64,000 bases of DNA from positions 1,106,501-1,170,500 of the forward strand of contig NC_060113.1 in the NCBI RefSeq assembly GCF_021155765.1. Direction: 5' to 3'. Under the pieces are notes generated by a model. The model was not told the DNA's origin. It did not search any database and was given only the letters and a program-made list of their open reading frames with translations. A program made the position numbers and the translations under genes. Positions 1 through 10,224 of this stretch are shown here, piece after piece. Within the stretch, counting starts at the first letter, position 1; each line of letters opens with the position of its first letter. Source of the DNA: Diprion similis. Taxonomy: Eukaryota; Arthropoda; Insecta; Hymenoptera; Diprionidae.

Positions 1-1729
1 TTCGGGGATCAACTATCAGACCAGCAGGGAATAGATTTTTCTTTGCACCAACAACACCCCAGGTAAAATTCTGTATAACAGAAATGATCTGCTTTTGAGG
101 ATTGATCACAACGATGCCTGCAACAATACTATAATTTTAAATCACTTTCCGAATACGAACTGTAGAATCTATCAATGCAAAACAAGTTATTATTACCATT
201 GTCTAATGTTGATATGGCTACATATTGATTCTCTGATGCTAGAGAGAGGTGTTTTATGGGAGCCTGAAGTCGTGGCAGGTAAGATTTTAGCTGAACATTA
301 TCTAATACCCATTTAACCATCACACACTCGCCTCCGCCGCTGTACAAATGGTTTCCTGAAAGATAGTGAAGCACGTTAAGATAGTATAGTTGTTGAAAAT
401 CCATTCACTCCAAATAGTAATAATAGAAACAAATCCTTACCTGTACTACTGAAGACAATTTCGGTGACGGGAAGTGTGTGCCAGTGATAAGTGGCCTTGA
501 TTACCATACGTTGTTGAATATTTGACCAGACTAAAATTCGGCCACTCGAGTCCCCAGTGGCTAGACATTCTCTGTCAGGGTGCCCAGCTACAGCTGTACA
601 CCGTCTACCCGTTTTATGTCTGTAGAGAAAGTAATTAACAGAAACATAAAATGTGGTAAAAATATTTAATAGCGTCAGCCACTACAAAATTGTAGGCACG
701 ATACTTACAATATTCCTTCAAAATCCTCCGCAGGATTCAATATATGTAAATTAACATCTTCCGCAACAGCGACTAAGTTTTCACCAGCTCTCCCAACAAC
801 ATCGACATAATATTCGTCAGAAATGGAGCTGAGAACATAAAAATTCTAGATATTCAGAGTGGTACGCTGAAGAAGTATACATTTGAAATTAAATTATTAA
901 AATAGCACTGAGATTTTAGTGTAAAGAATATTTATAATAGTCTGCTTTCCTTGTTGTTGAACTGAAAAAATTATAATTTCCTTTTCTCTGAAGGCTGGGA
1001 TTGATTGGACACAGAAAAAAAAACAAGTATAAAATTGAAATAAAATATCGTACCCTAAACTGGTTTGTATAGCGATTTTTCCATTCTCTACACCAAACAA
1101 CTTCACATGAATTCTTCTTTCAATAAGATAAGTGACCAGTGCTTGGGTGACGTTACTTCCATCACTTGTCCGGTATCTGACAATATGGAATGTCCTAATT
1201 TTAGCAGCACGTTCATTAACTTGAAGAATCTGTGAATTATTTCAGAAAATCATTAATTCACGAAACGCCAGTGTCAAGAGAATAAAAACTGAGAGAGAAT
1301 TTTTCTGCAACACATACTGTTTTTTTTATTATCAGACCCTTGTAGCAGTTCCAATATATCAGTTCACCGACGTCTGAACAAGCTAAAACAACATCTCTGT
1401 TGTCAGGGTGCGAAGATATCCCTGTGATCTTGTGTTCGATTCCTTCAAATTCTCTGACCAGATCTCCGGTCCTAGTGCTGTAGGCTCTGATTGAATGCTT
1501 CCAAACGACAAATAATAACCTAGAAAATTGAAATTTGAGGTTAAGTAATCGTCGATAAAAGTACAAGGAGCATACCTGAATGTTTGACTTACTCTCCATC
1601 GTGGGAAAATAACGGACGGTGATCGATTATGCTTCCACCGCCGATCCTTTTCACAGTCAAGTCATTTTCCTCCTGCGGTTTCTTCTTCGGTGTGCCGGAT
1701 TTCGGGCCTGTCGATCGCTTCATTTTCAT
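1..1729 (-). CDS. WDR75: WDR75 / UTP17 homologue, nucleolar WD-repeat protein (5' part, C-terminus beyond window)
   Basis: WDR75 belongs to the UTP-A/t-UTP part of the small-subunit processome, which links rDNA transcription to 18S pre-rRNA processing in the nucleolus. Seven exons read on the minus strand: 1729-1593, 1519-1318, 1229-1054, 828-709, 619-441, 355-197 and 117 to the window edge. All junctions are GT-AG and their phases agree, giving about 363 residues so far. The segments reading LFVVWKHSIRAYSTRTGDL, HPDRECLATGDSSGRILVW, and SGGGECVMVKW followed by LPRLQAPIKHLS line up in order with WDR75 beta-propeller repeats. The start at 1729 is followed by a second Met at 1723. The basic N-terminal tail (MKMKRSTGPKSGTPKKK) is typical of nucleolar proteins. 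The gene is truncated only by the window edge; I see no frameshift. It lies head to head with WDR12. Confidence 0.93.
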
Positions 1730-2146
1730 GTTTGACACTGTGTCGGTACACTGATTGTGGGTATAAGGTTGTGTTAAAGCTAGTTTTTCACACTAAATAA
1801 CGGCTTTAATTTCCCCCGTGGTATTCGGTTCCTTCATGAATTCCACAATTGTTACATACATTCTTATTTACAATTCACCACGTGCCAAACCACGTTAACC
1901 GGAATGCTAGGTTGGGTTAGGCCGGAATTCATCAAGACGACATCGACGCTTGACAGAAATCCGAGTCCATCATTGGTTGATGCGTCAACGACGTCGTTGC
2001 AATTTCTTGTCGCATACATGAAACTTTGGCTTTAAATTGAGATAGGTTAGGTTATATTGAAATTGTTGGTTGACAATAGGAACGAAGCGGCGTTGATTTA
2101 ATAATCATTTCATCAATTCTTTCACAGTTTCGATAACGGCGTCGCG
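1730..2146. promoter_or_regulatory. Bidirectional promoter interval between WDR75 and WDR12
   Basis: The two start codons are 417 bp apart and point away from each other, so both promoters and both 5'UTRs must lie here unless there are unseen upstream exons. I see no TATA box in a convincing position. TAGGTTGGGTTAGG-like (about 1907) and TAGGTTAGGTTA (about 2043) motifs occur once each. Transcription start sites cannot be placed from sequence alone. Confidence 0.6.
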
Positions 2147-4385
2147 ATGGCAAGTGTTGACGAAGATGTACCACAAATCCAAATAAGATTCACGACGAAA
2201 CAGGAGCAGTAAGTACATAAAAATACGATTATGAACACGTTTCGCTCGGTCAGCTTTTGGATGTGAAAGCTAAACACGTGGAATGAACGGCTGCCGGCTG
2301 TACTTACCGATTCTTGTAAACTGGAGATAGAAATTCACACTTTACTTAGACACTTTTAAAGTAACTCCGCTATGAATTTCCCTGTTTTGTAACTGCACAA
2401 ATTCAATTTTCAGATACGCTGTTCCGGACTATCCGTTGTCTGTGCCATCGACAGTTTTCACTGATCAACTGAACACTCTAATCAATGAACTTTTAAAAGG
2501 TGAGATTTTCTGAAGTTTAGAAAAGCTTGTATCTTTGGTGTGAAGATGTTATGCTGCAAATCTGATTCATTTCATTCATTGACATTGATATTATACAGAA
2601 TCTGCAGACTCCACTGCAACTGTAGAATTTGATTTTCTTGTCTGCAATGAGTTCCTGCGCACTTCATTAGCTGAGCATATCAATGAGCGTGGAGTAACGA
2701 CTGAGGAAGTCATTACAGTTGAGTACGTGGAACGGCATCCCCCTCCGGAGCCCCAAGATTGTCTTATACACGATGACTGGGTGTCAGCAGTTGCCGTAAG
2801 AGAAAAATGGTGTGTCCTCAATTTTCACATTAACGTTTTTCAAGTGGCAGACCTTTTGATTTGGGAAATTTAGTCACACATAATAAAACAGAAGCAACTT
2901 GCTACTTTTTTCACCCACCACAGGATACTGACGGGATGTTACGACAATACTGTGCACATCTGGAACACGAGGGGAAAACATCACCTAACAATTCCAGGTC
3001 ACACGTCGCCAATTAAAGCAGTGGCTTGGATAACATTGGACAACGAGAGGGCGACGTTTGTTAGGTACTATAAGCAAAGTACACAACGTTTATGTAATCA
3101 CTAAAAATCTACCTACAAGAAAATAATGAGATATAATACGATAACCCATTAACCTTTTGCTCATTACAGTGCATCGCAAGACCAGACTGCCATTTTATGG
3201 GATTGGAACATCACAAGTAACTCAATAGAATGCGTTCAAATTTGTCGAGGACATGAACGTGGGCTGGAAGACGTTGCGGTCAATCATAATGCCACACTGA
3301 TCGCCACAGGATCATGGGATACAATGCTGAAGATTTGGTCTGCCTGTAAGTTCAAAGAGATGTATCCTGAACGAGTATTAATTAATGAATTGGTTTAGGG
3401 TTTTGAACTAAATAATATTCACAATTGATCTTTGTACATCCTTTTTAACATGATTAATAATCACATAAATCAAACTCTTCCTCACAGCTGTCGACGACCG
3501 AAACAATGACGGTGAGTCTACCTCAAAGAAGCTGAAAACAGACCATGGTAAAGTTAGAGTGAGTATCTGTATGGCAAATTTTATTATATTCGCTATTTGT
3601 GGGAGAAATAAAAAAAACTGTAAATCTCACCGGGCCAGTTTCTTCTATCAATAAAGTAATTTGGCCAATTTCAGACACCAGAAATAACAATGAAAGGCCA
3701 CAAAGAGGCAATTAGTGGCGTAGTCTGGTCAGATAAATCGGAAATAGTAACATCGTCATGGGATCACACGCTAAAAATTTGGGACACAGAGCTCGGTGGA
3801 ATCAAGCATGAAATTCCAGGGAATAAGAGCTTCTTTGATGTTGCATATTCGCCGTTAGCTCATGCTCTTCTCACCGCCTCAGCCGACAGACACATCAGAT
3901 TATATGACCCAAGATCGTCGGGTGAGCATGAAATTTACACCACGCAGTAAAATAACTCAGACATTCATAATCGTCGATGTTTGCTAACGTTGGGATTATA
4001 TTTATTTTCTTCCAGAGGGATCCGTGGTCAAGGGAACCTTCACTTCACACACGCAATGGGTGCAATCTGTATTCTGGTCAACAACTGACCAATATCTTTT
4101 TCTGTCCGGGGCATGTGATAACCAAGTGAAGCTCTGGGACACTCGAAGGTTTGTTCATAAAATCTCTACACATTCGTAGACATGATTAATGAACGTGAAA
4201 TTCATAATATGTGGCGTCGATATGACCTTGCCCTTTCTTCTTACAGTCCCAAAGCACCATTATTTGATCTTTCCGGTCATGACGACAAAGTTCTCTGCTG
4301 CAACTGGTCCAATCCAAAATTCATGGTATCTGGCGGGGCCGACAACACTGTTAGGATATTCAAATCGAAACACGCGATTCGTTGA
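2147..4385 (+). CDS. WDR12: WDR12 / YTM1 homologue, ribosome biogenesis protein (PeBoW complex)
   Basis: WDR12 forms the PeBoW complex with PES1 and BOP1 and is needed for 27S/32S pre-rRNA processing and 60S subunit maturation in the nucleolus. Nine exons: 2147-2208, 2414-2499, 2599-2809, 2924-3064, 3170-3345, 3488-3558, 3675-3921, 4016-4148 and 4247-4385. They sum to 1266 nt, or 421 aa plus stop, against 423 aa in human. All introns are GT-AG and phases match. The N-terminal about 95 residues form the NLE domain ([16 protein letters not shown], then [20 protein letters not shown]). Seven WD repeats follow, for example [14 protein letters not shown]-like [42 protein letters not shown] and [12 protein letters not shown] short acidic/basic loop ([12 protein letters not shown]) sits between repeats, as in the family. 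Nothing is broken or missing. Confidence 0.96.
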
Positions 4386-4438
4386 TAATGATTAAAAATC
4401 AATGTAATTTGTAAATTATTCTAAGGATATACATTTTA

Positions 4439-4444
4439 AATAAA
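4439..4444 (+). terminator. Polyadenylation signal of WDR12 (AATAAA)
   Basis: A canonical AATAAA begins 53 nt after the WDR12 stop codon, giving a very short 3'UTR. A GT-rich stretch follows. Confidence 0.6.
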
Positions 4445-4663
4445 AACTTAAGTTGGAATATAAAACATAACTCTCGTACTTTATGTATAATTATTCTACC
4501 CCGCAAAGACACTGTTGCAAAAGGGGAGAAAATAAAAAAATTTTTCTTTACAATAGCAAGATGAAGACTTTTACGTAAGAGAGCAAGTCTCTCGACTGGA
4601 TAGGAAAAAGAGGAAATTGAGCATTAATGAATGAAAATTCAATGAAATCCCCAAAACAGATCT

Positions 4664-4669
4664 TTTATT
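4664..4669 (-). terminator. Candidate distal polyadenylation signal of shep
   Basis: AATAAA on the minus strand is the last canonical signal before the WDR12 3' end (4444). If shep transcripts run this far, their 3'UTR is about 5.6 kb. Position is the only evidence. Confidence 0.3.
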
Positions 4670-5720
4670 GATCAAAAATAAGGGATAATAATAATTAGGA
4701 ATTTGATTTTTTCATTTGAAAAATACCAAACCATATTTTGTAAGTAACTCTAAGACTGATCGGCGCATGCTCTTTAATAAGAACATTCCACAGAGCATGC
4801 ACCCGCAGTGTGCAGTTTACAGTAACAGTGTGTCTGCAGTCCGTGTTCATGTAATAGGCAGATGATGGTTGGGAGTAAAGGCGCACGCGTAATCTCCAAT
4901 TACTGGATAACGCGCCAAACACCCACACACGCCGCACACTCTCCAATTACTTCAGCGCTCTCGTTCTCTCTCTTTCATTCTTTCTCCCTATCTGTTTTTG
5001 AAAGACCCTACCTAATCCCCCACATTATCTCACACAAAGACTAGCTTTTTAAACGATCCAAAATAAACTAAGGGCACTTTTAGTGGCGTATGCCCTGTCC
5101 TTATACAAGTTTCATGAAAAATCTAATTCTGACCGTTGTTAAACTTTGTTTTATTACAGCACCTATCGACTTCTAAGAGTCCCTACCTTAGCTAGCTATG
5201 ACACACTTGCCTTAGTCTAGATTTTTTTTTTTACTACGTGCTATGCCTCGCCATCTTAAAATAATTAACTCTAAATCGATTCTCGTACAACTAAGGTTTT
5301 TTTTTATTTTGTTTTTATTTTATTTTTTTTTTGTTTAGTTTTGTATCGCTAATCTAGGACATTCTTTTTTTTTTTTTTTGTTTTTTTTTTGTTTTGGGTT
5401 TTTCATTGGTCACAAACCACACAACACAAAAAATAAGCGGAAATTAGGGTATTGTGTCAACAATAAACGTACTGGTGCTTTGTTGCATTTTTTTTAAATA
5501 TTTTTTTCCAGTTTTTTTTTTTTCAAATTTCTTTGTTAAATCTCTTTTGTTTTTTGTCCAACGCAATTGAAGACACTGGTAGTTATACGTAACGAAACGA
5601 AGAATGAATGAATGAATGAAATACAGAAAGAAAAAAAAAAACAAGAGAAAACCAATATGACAAGAAAGAAACCTTTACTTATAACAATATAAAAACAATT
5701 ACTTAAAAACTTCTCTATTT

Positions 5721-5776
5721 CTTTCTCTCTCTCTCTCTCTCTCTCTCGCTCTCTCTCTTCCTCTCTCTCTTTCTCT
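5721..5776. repeat. (CT)n microsatellite
   Basis: An imperfect CT dinucleotide tract of about 55 bp inside the probable shep 3'UTR. Confidence 0.85.
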
Positions 5777-7731
5777 GAAAACTAAGAAAAGAAAAAAAGA
5801 CTGAACAAAGTCGAAGTATGACGATGATGCTTGAAAACTGCAACATCGAGATAATCTGGACTTGCTTTTTAAGCCGAAATCACTTAAATGTTACGTCACT
5901 TAAAAACACCCTAGGTTTTTCTACTTAAAGCCTAGGCTAAACTACTACAATATCTAATCTACACAGCTACGGATTCAAGTTTTTTTTTCTCTCTAAAAAG
6001 CTTACAGAAAGCAGCATTGCTTGGAATCAAGTTCCAAAATGTTGGAAACATATCCGGCCGGCCCAGGCACCTGACCCGTGATGCGCAGCAAGCAAGTCCT
6101 TACTATTATATTACATTAGATATAATATATGTTGTAGAATAATAATAAGATTTATTATTAATATGAATAGCCAGTCAGTCTTGACGGGTGCGAGATGCAT
6201 GGGCTGAACGGTGCCACCCCCTCATGCTAAAAGAGGAGGAAGGGGGGGGGGAGGCATTTGTATCCTAATTCCTAACTGTCATCTACCTACCTAACTATTT
6301 ATCTATAAACTCACTTAAATCATTAATCAATTACACGCTAGGTCCCTTATCAATTAAGATACTATCCTATTCATAGTCAACACTAGCTACACAAGTCCTC
6401 TTATGCTCAATTACTCTTAATTAATTAATTATCTTATCATTTAAATTTACTTTTTTTTTTTAATCCTACTGTTACTTCAAACTCCCCTTTCTTAATCCTC
6501 CTATATCCTATACAATAATTATACTCTGGTTCTTCCTCCGCGTCGTTCTCTTTTTTTCATGTCTACCCGGAACTTGCGCATACTCAGTCAAAAGCTGTTT
6601 CGATAATTATTTTATCCCGTTTTAATTGCTATCGGCACATCTCTACTTTTTATCCGCCTCGTTTTCATTCTTTCTTTCGTTTAATGCGCCGTTTTTTCGT
6701 GTTTGGTCGTCACAATAATATTAGTTATTTAGTACAAGTCTATTAGTAAAATTCTCGAAATTCACTATTTAATCACATGTGATTTTTTTTTTTTTTTTTG
6801 TTGTCAGTCGTCAGTGATGACAAATATAACGTTTAATTGTGCAACAATAATTATGTTCACAAAATTGGATTTTCGCTTGCATATGGACTCGAATTGCGAG
6901 TAATAATCGGTTTCTTAAAAAATAGTTCATACCATGTTCTTTTTTTCCTTTAATTATTATTATTATTAGTTTTTATTCTTCATCTTATCATCTTTTGTCA
7001 TCAAATTGTGATGTACCAAAATAAACTAAATATATTATTTACTTCAAGTTTCAACAGTGTAAAAATCTTTTCATACTTTAGATGACGTTCAATAATAGTA
7101 ATTGTTAATTATAATAATACAGCATATTTCATGTAATATTATAATAATAGCTACGATCACCTCTATGCTACCTAACTACCTGCCCCGCCATTTGTTGAGC
7201 TCAGAACTCACATATTTGGTAGAAAGCTTTCTGTTTTCTTCATTTCTCGATATTTTATTTATTTACTTCTTTTCATCTAAAAACCAGACGCACCACACAC
7301 ATGAGACGTTGATGGCTGTATATCATTGTACAGAGGTTCAAAGGGGAATTTGGGTGCAAGTAACCCTCCGACGATTCTTCTCTGCCTGTCCCATGGTATA
7401 TTATTATCATCTTCTTCTTTTTCTTCTCCTTTATCCTCATCGTCACACATAATAACGTGTTTTCTTCTCAATCTCAATAATATATTAAATTAATTTACTC
7501 TTTAGCTAGCGTATCCCGTCATCAACAAGTCTACTAGGATCTCTCGGCAGATCGTCGGGTTCATTATAAAGATTTAAAGAGAGAGACCCACCAAAAATTT
7601 GATTTTTTTTCCATTTTCTTTATCTTTTTCTTTTTCCTAGACTTTGCAGATCGTCACGCACAATCTGGCAATCCCGTTTAGTGGCAACTATACACATACA
7701 AAAATCTATCAAATTCATAAACAAACAAACA

Positions 7732-7809
7732 TAGTAGTAGTAGTAGTAGTAATAGTAGTAGCAGTAGTAGTAGCAGTAGTAGTAGCAGTAGTAGTAGTAG
7801 TAGTAGTAA
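7732..7809. repeat. (TAG)n microsatellite with CAG interruptions
   Basis: About 26 trinucleotide units, mostly TAG with regular CAG variants, in the probable shep 3'UTR. In shep RNA sense it reads CTA/CTG. Confidence 0.9.
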
Positions 7810-9828
7810 TGGTTAACCGGCTACAAACACAGAAACAATTATACTTTCTTAACTAGAAGATCAAAAATTTGGCTCAAGTTTCGCATATACCGACGTAAAA
7901 ATATATTATAATATTTTTCAGCATATATCCCTGTCTAAAGTGGATTAGTCTGAAAAGGCACAATTCTAAAAAAAATATCTGTATTTACTGTACAATTAAA
8001 ACTGATATTGATTCGTTAACCGTACGCATAAATATAATGTTTTCTAAAAAGTACTATGTTCTTAATCATTTTTTTTTTTTTTTTTTTCATTAGTTACTTT
8101 TTCACTTTTTCTGATTTTTTTCTCATCTCGTACAATAATTATATATATCCTGAACATTTTCGACTTCGTTTTCCACTTCTATCATAAAACATATCATCCG
8201 TGAATTAGAAAAGAAAATAAAACAAAACAAAAGGGGAAAGAAGAACAACGAAAAAAAAAACGAAAAGAAAAAAACTGAAAAAGACGTAGAAATTCAGGGA
8301 AAAAAAAAACCGTAAAGTGTAGTCGTAGAAAATATCATTAGATTAAAAATATCCACGTGGCAATTTATATAATGTATACATACAAACACATTAATGTCGT
8401 TAACCGTTAAGTATGTATAAATATATCTCTGCCCAACTTGGAATGTCTGAACAAAAAACAATTGTGATGAAAGTGCGAGCGAGTGGGGCGGTTCGTTAAT
8501 GAAGGGCGAAGGGATTTGGAACCATCGATCACCCATATATAATATATATACATGTATCAAAGTCAATTGATATAATATATATAGTCAATCTAATTCGTAA
8601 TCCCTTCGCCACAGTGGCCATGTCACCGGCCAGCCAGCTGGCACCAGTCCGGTTAGGGGGATCGAGTAGTACTGTTTTTATCATACAATCATACTGAATT
8701 GGAATTTTTGTTCTTTCTTTTTTTTTTTTTTTTTATCAACTCTAGTATTGGAAGTGTGGGTTTTGTTTCTTTCTTTACATATTATAATTCTTGGGAAGAA
8801 TCCTTCTTTGTATATGTGAGCAGCGTTATTTCTTCATTTCATCTTCTTCTTCATTTTCTTTTTTTTTTCACTTTTTTTCACGTTTTAATATATAGTTTAG
8901 GTTTTCTTTAAAATATTTATTCATATTTCTCAAGCGTTCAGTTTCTTCAAACTTATCGTCTCCGTAGTAAATGTAAAGTAATACACCTAAAGTTAAACCT
9001 TGGAAGCCTATCAGCTCGACGCTAAAAAAAAAAAACTGCCCATCGCCCTGTATCAGTTTTTTCTTTCTTTCCTTTTTTTTTTTTTTTTTTTTTTTTTTGT
9101 CATTGTCAGCTACACACAAATTGGCATTGGCGGTTTTTACAGAGGCTGAGACGAGCTAGTGCCGATCATATTGGTCGGTACCCAAACCTCTTACCTCCCG
9201 TATTATGTCAACATTCATACTCTACTACTGTCGTTGCAAAATATTAACTACTTTTTTTTCACCTATTTATTTTGGTGGATAAAATGTATAAAAGATGGCT
9301 GGCAAGTCAACTTATCATGAGGAAGAATCTTATTTCTGACTTTTTTTTCTTTACGTAATGTATTAACCTCTCTCTTTTTCTCTTTCTCTGTCTATTTCTT
9401 AGATTTTTTTTTTTTTTTTCAATATCCCTCACATAAACAGGTATACCTCTTCTAACTTATGTAACCCTCGGCATAGTCGTATCTGTAACAGAATAAAAAG
9501 CACGTTCTTTATTCGACTGTGTATAAAAACGGCCAAAGGAATAAATACTTCTTCAGATTTTATTATCACTGAATGCGAATGTTCCTCGAGTCTTGAACAA
9601 TCCTTGAACAAACGCAGTCGGAATTCTTTAAGCTCTCGAAAATTGGAAAATAAGTCATTCATAACGAGTAAAATGAAATGAGAGTTTGTATCATATATTT
9701 TTCAAATATTCCACCATGCCCCGATTTGTTCATACTCCAATCCGGCGAAATTATTTTAAAGCAAGATGATTCCATCTGTCGTTAATTACTTTGTTCTGAA
9801 CAAGTGAGTACGTGTGTATAATTTATAA

Positions 9829-9834
9829 TTTATT
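9829..9834 (-). terminator. Candidate proximal polyadenylation signal of shep
   Basis: AATAAA on the minus strand about 390 nt downstream of the shep stop codon. It follows the U-rich RNA stretch at 10160-10078 and would give a short-3'UTR isoform. Confidence 0.35.
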
Positions 9835-10224
9835 ATTTGACAAAGTTCAAATAAAAATAAAATTTGCTCATTGCAATAATGAACTATCTATCCAAAGCAT
9901 TATTCGTGCAGAGCTCGATGGAAAAGTACATTCCGAAAATAAAAAAAATAAAAAAGCTGATGAAGCAGTGTCCTCTCTCAAATTCGGTTTTGTGATACAA
10001 AAATAAGTTCGAAAATGTAACAATTCTACAAAAGCATAACGGTCCTATTATAACAAAAGTGACAAATGAGTATGTGAAGAAAAAAAAAATTTTAAATAAA
10101 AGTCAGAACTTGGGATAGAACGAAAGAAAAAAAAAACAAAAAAAAAATATTGAAGAAAAAACAGCTCTGGTCAATTTGGCTGCTACTAAAAAAACTATAC
10201 TCGCGCTAACCTATAAACTGTGGC

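Larger units (their letters stand above)
4670..10224 (-). other. Probable long 3'UTR of alan shepard (no other gene seen)
   Basis: No coding exon on either strand is convincing between the WDR12 polyadenylation site and the shep stop codon. The region is AT-rich with low-complexity tracts. It also contains GC-richer, non-repetitive blocks at about 4740-4940, 6000-6240, 8590-8670 and 9130-9210 that look like conserved 3'UTR or regulatory sequence. A proximal AATAAA (minus) lies at 9829-9834, about 390 nt after the stop. Between them, the RNA sense of 10078-10160 is strongly U-rich, the kind of sequence that ELAV-family proteins bind when promoting 3'UTR extension. Long 3'UTRs are known for Drosophila shep; assigning all of this stretch to it is inference. 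Confidence 0.45.
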
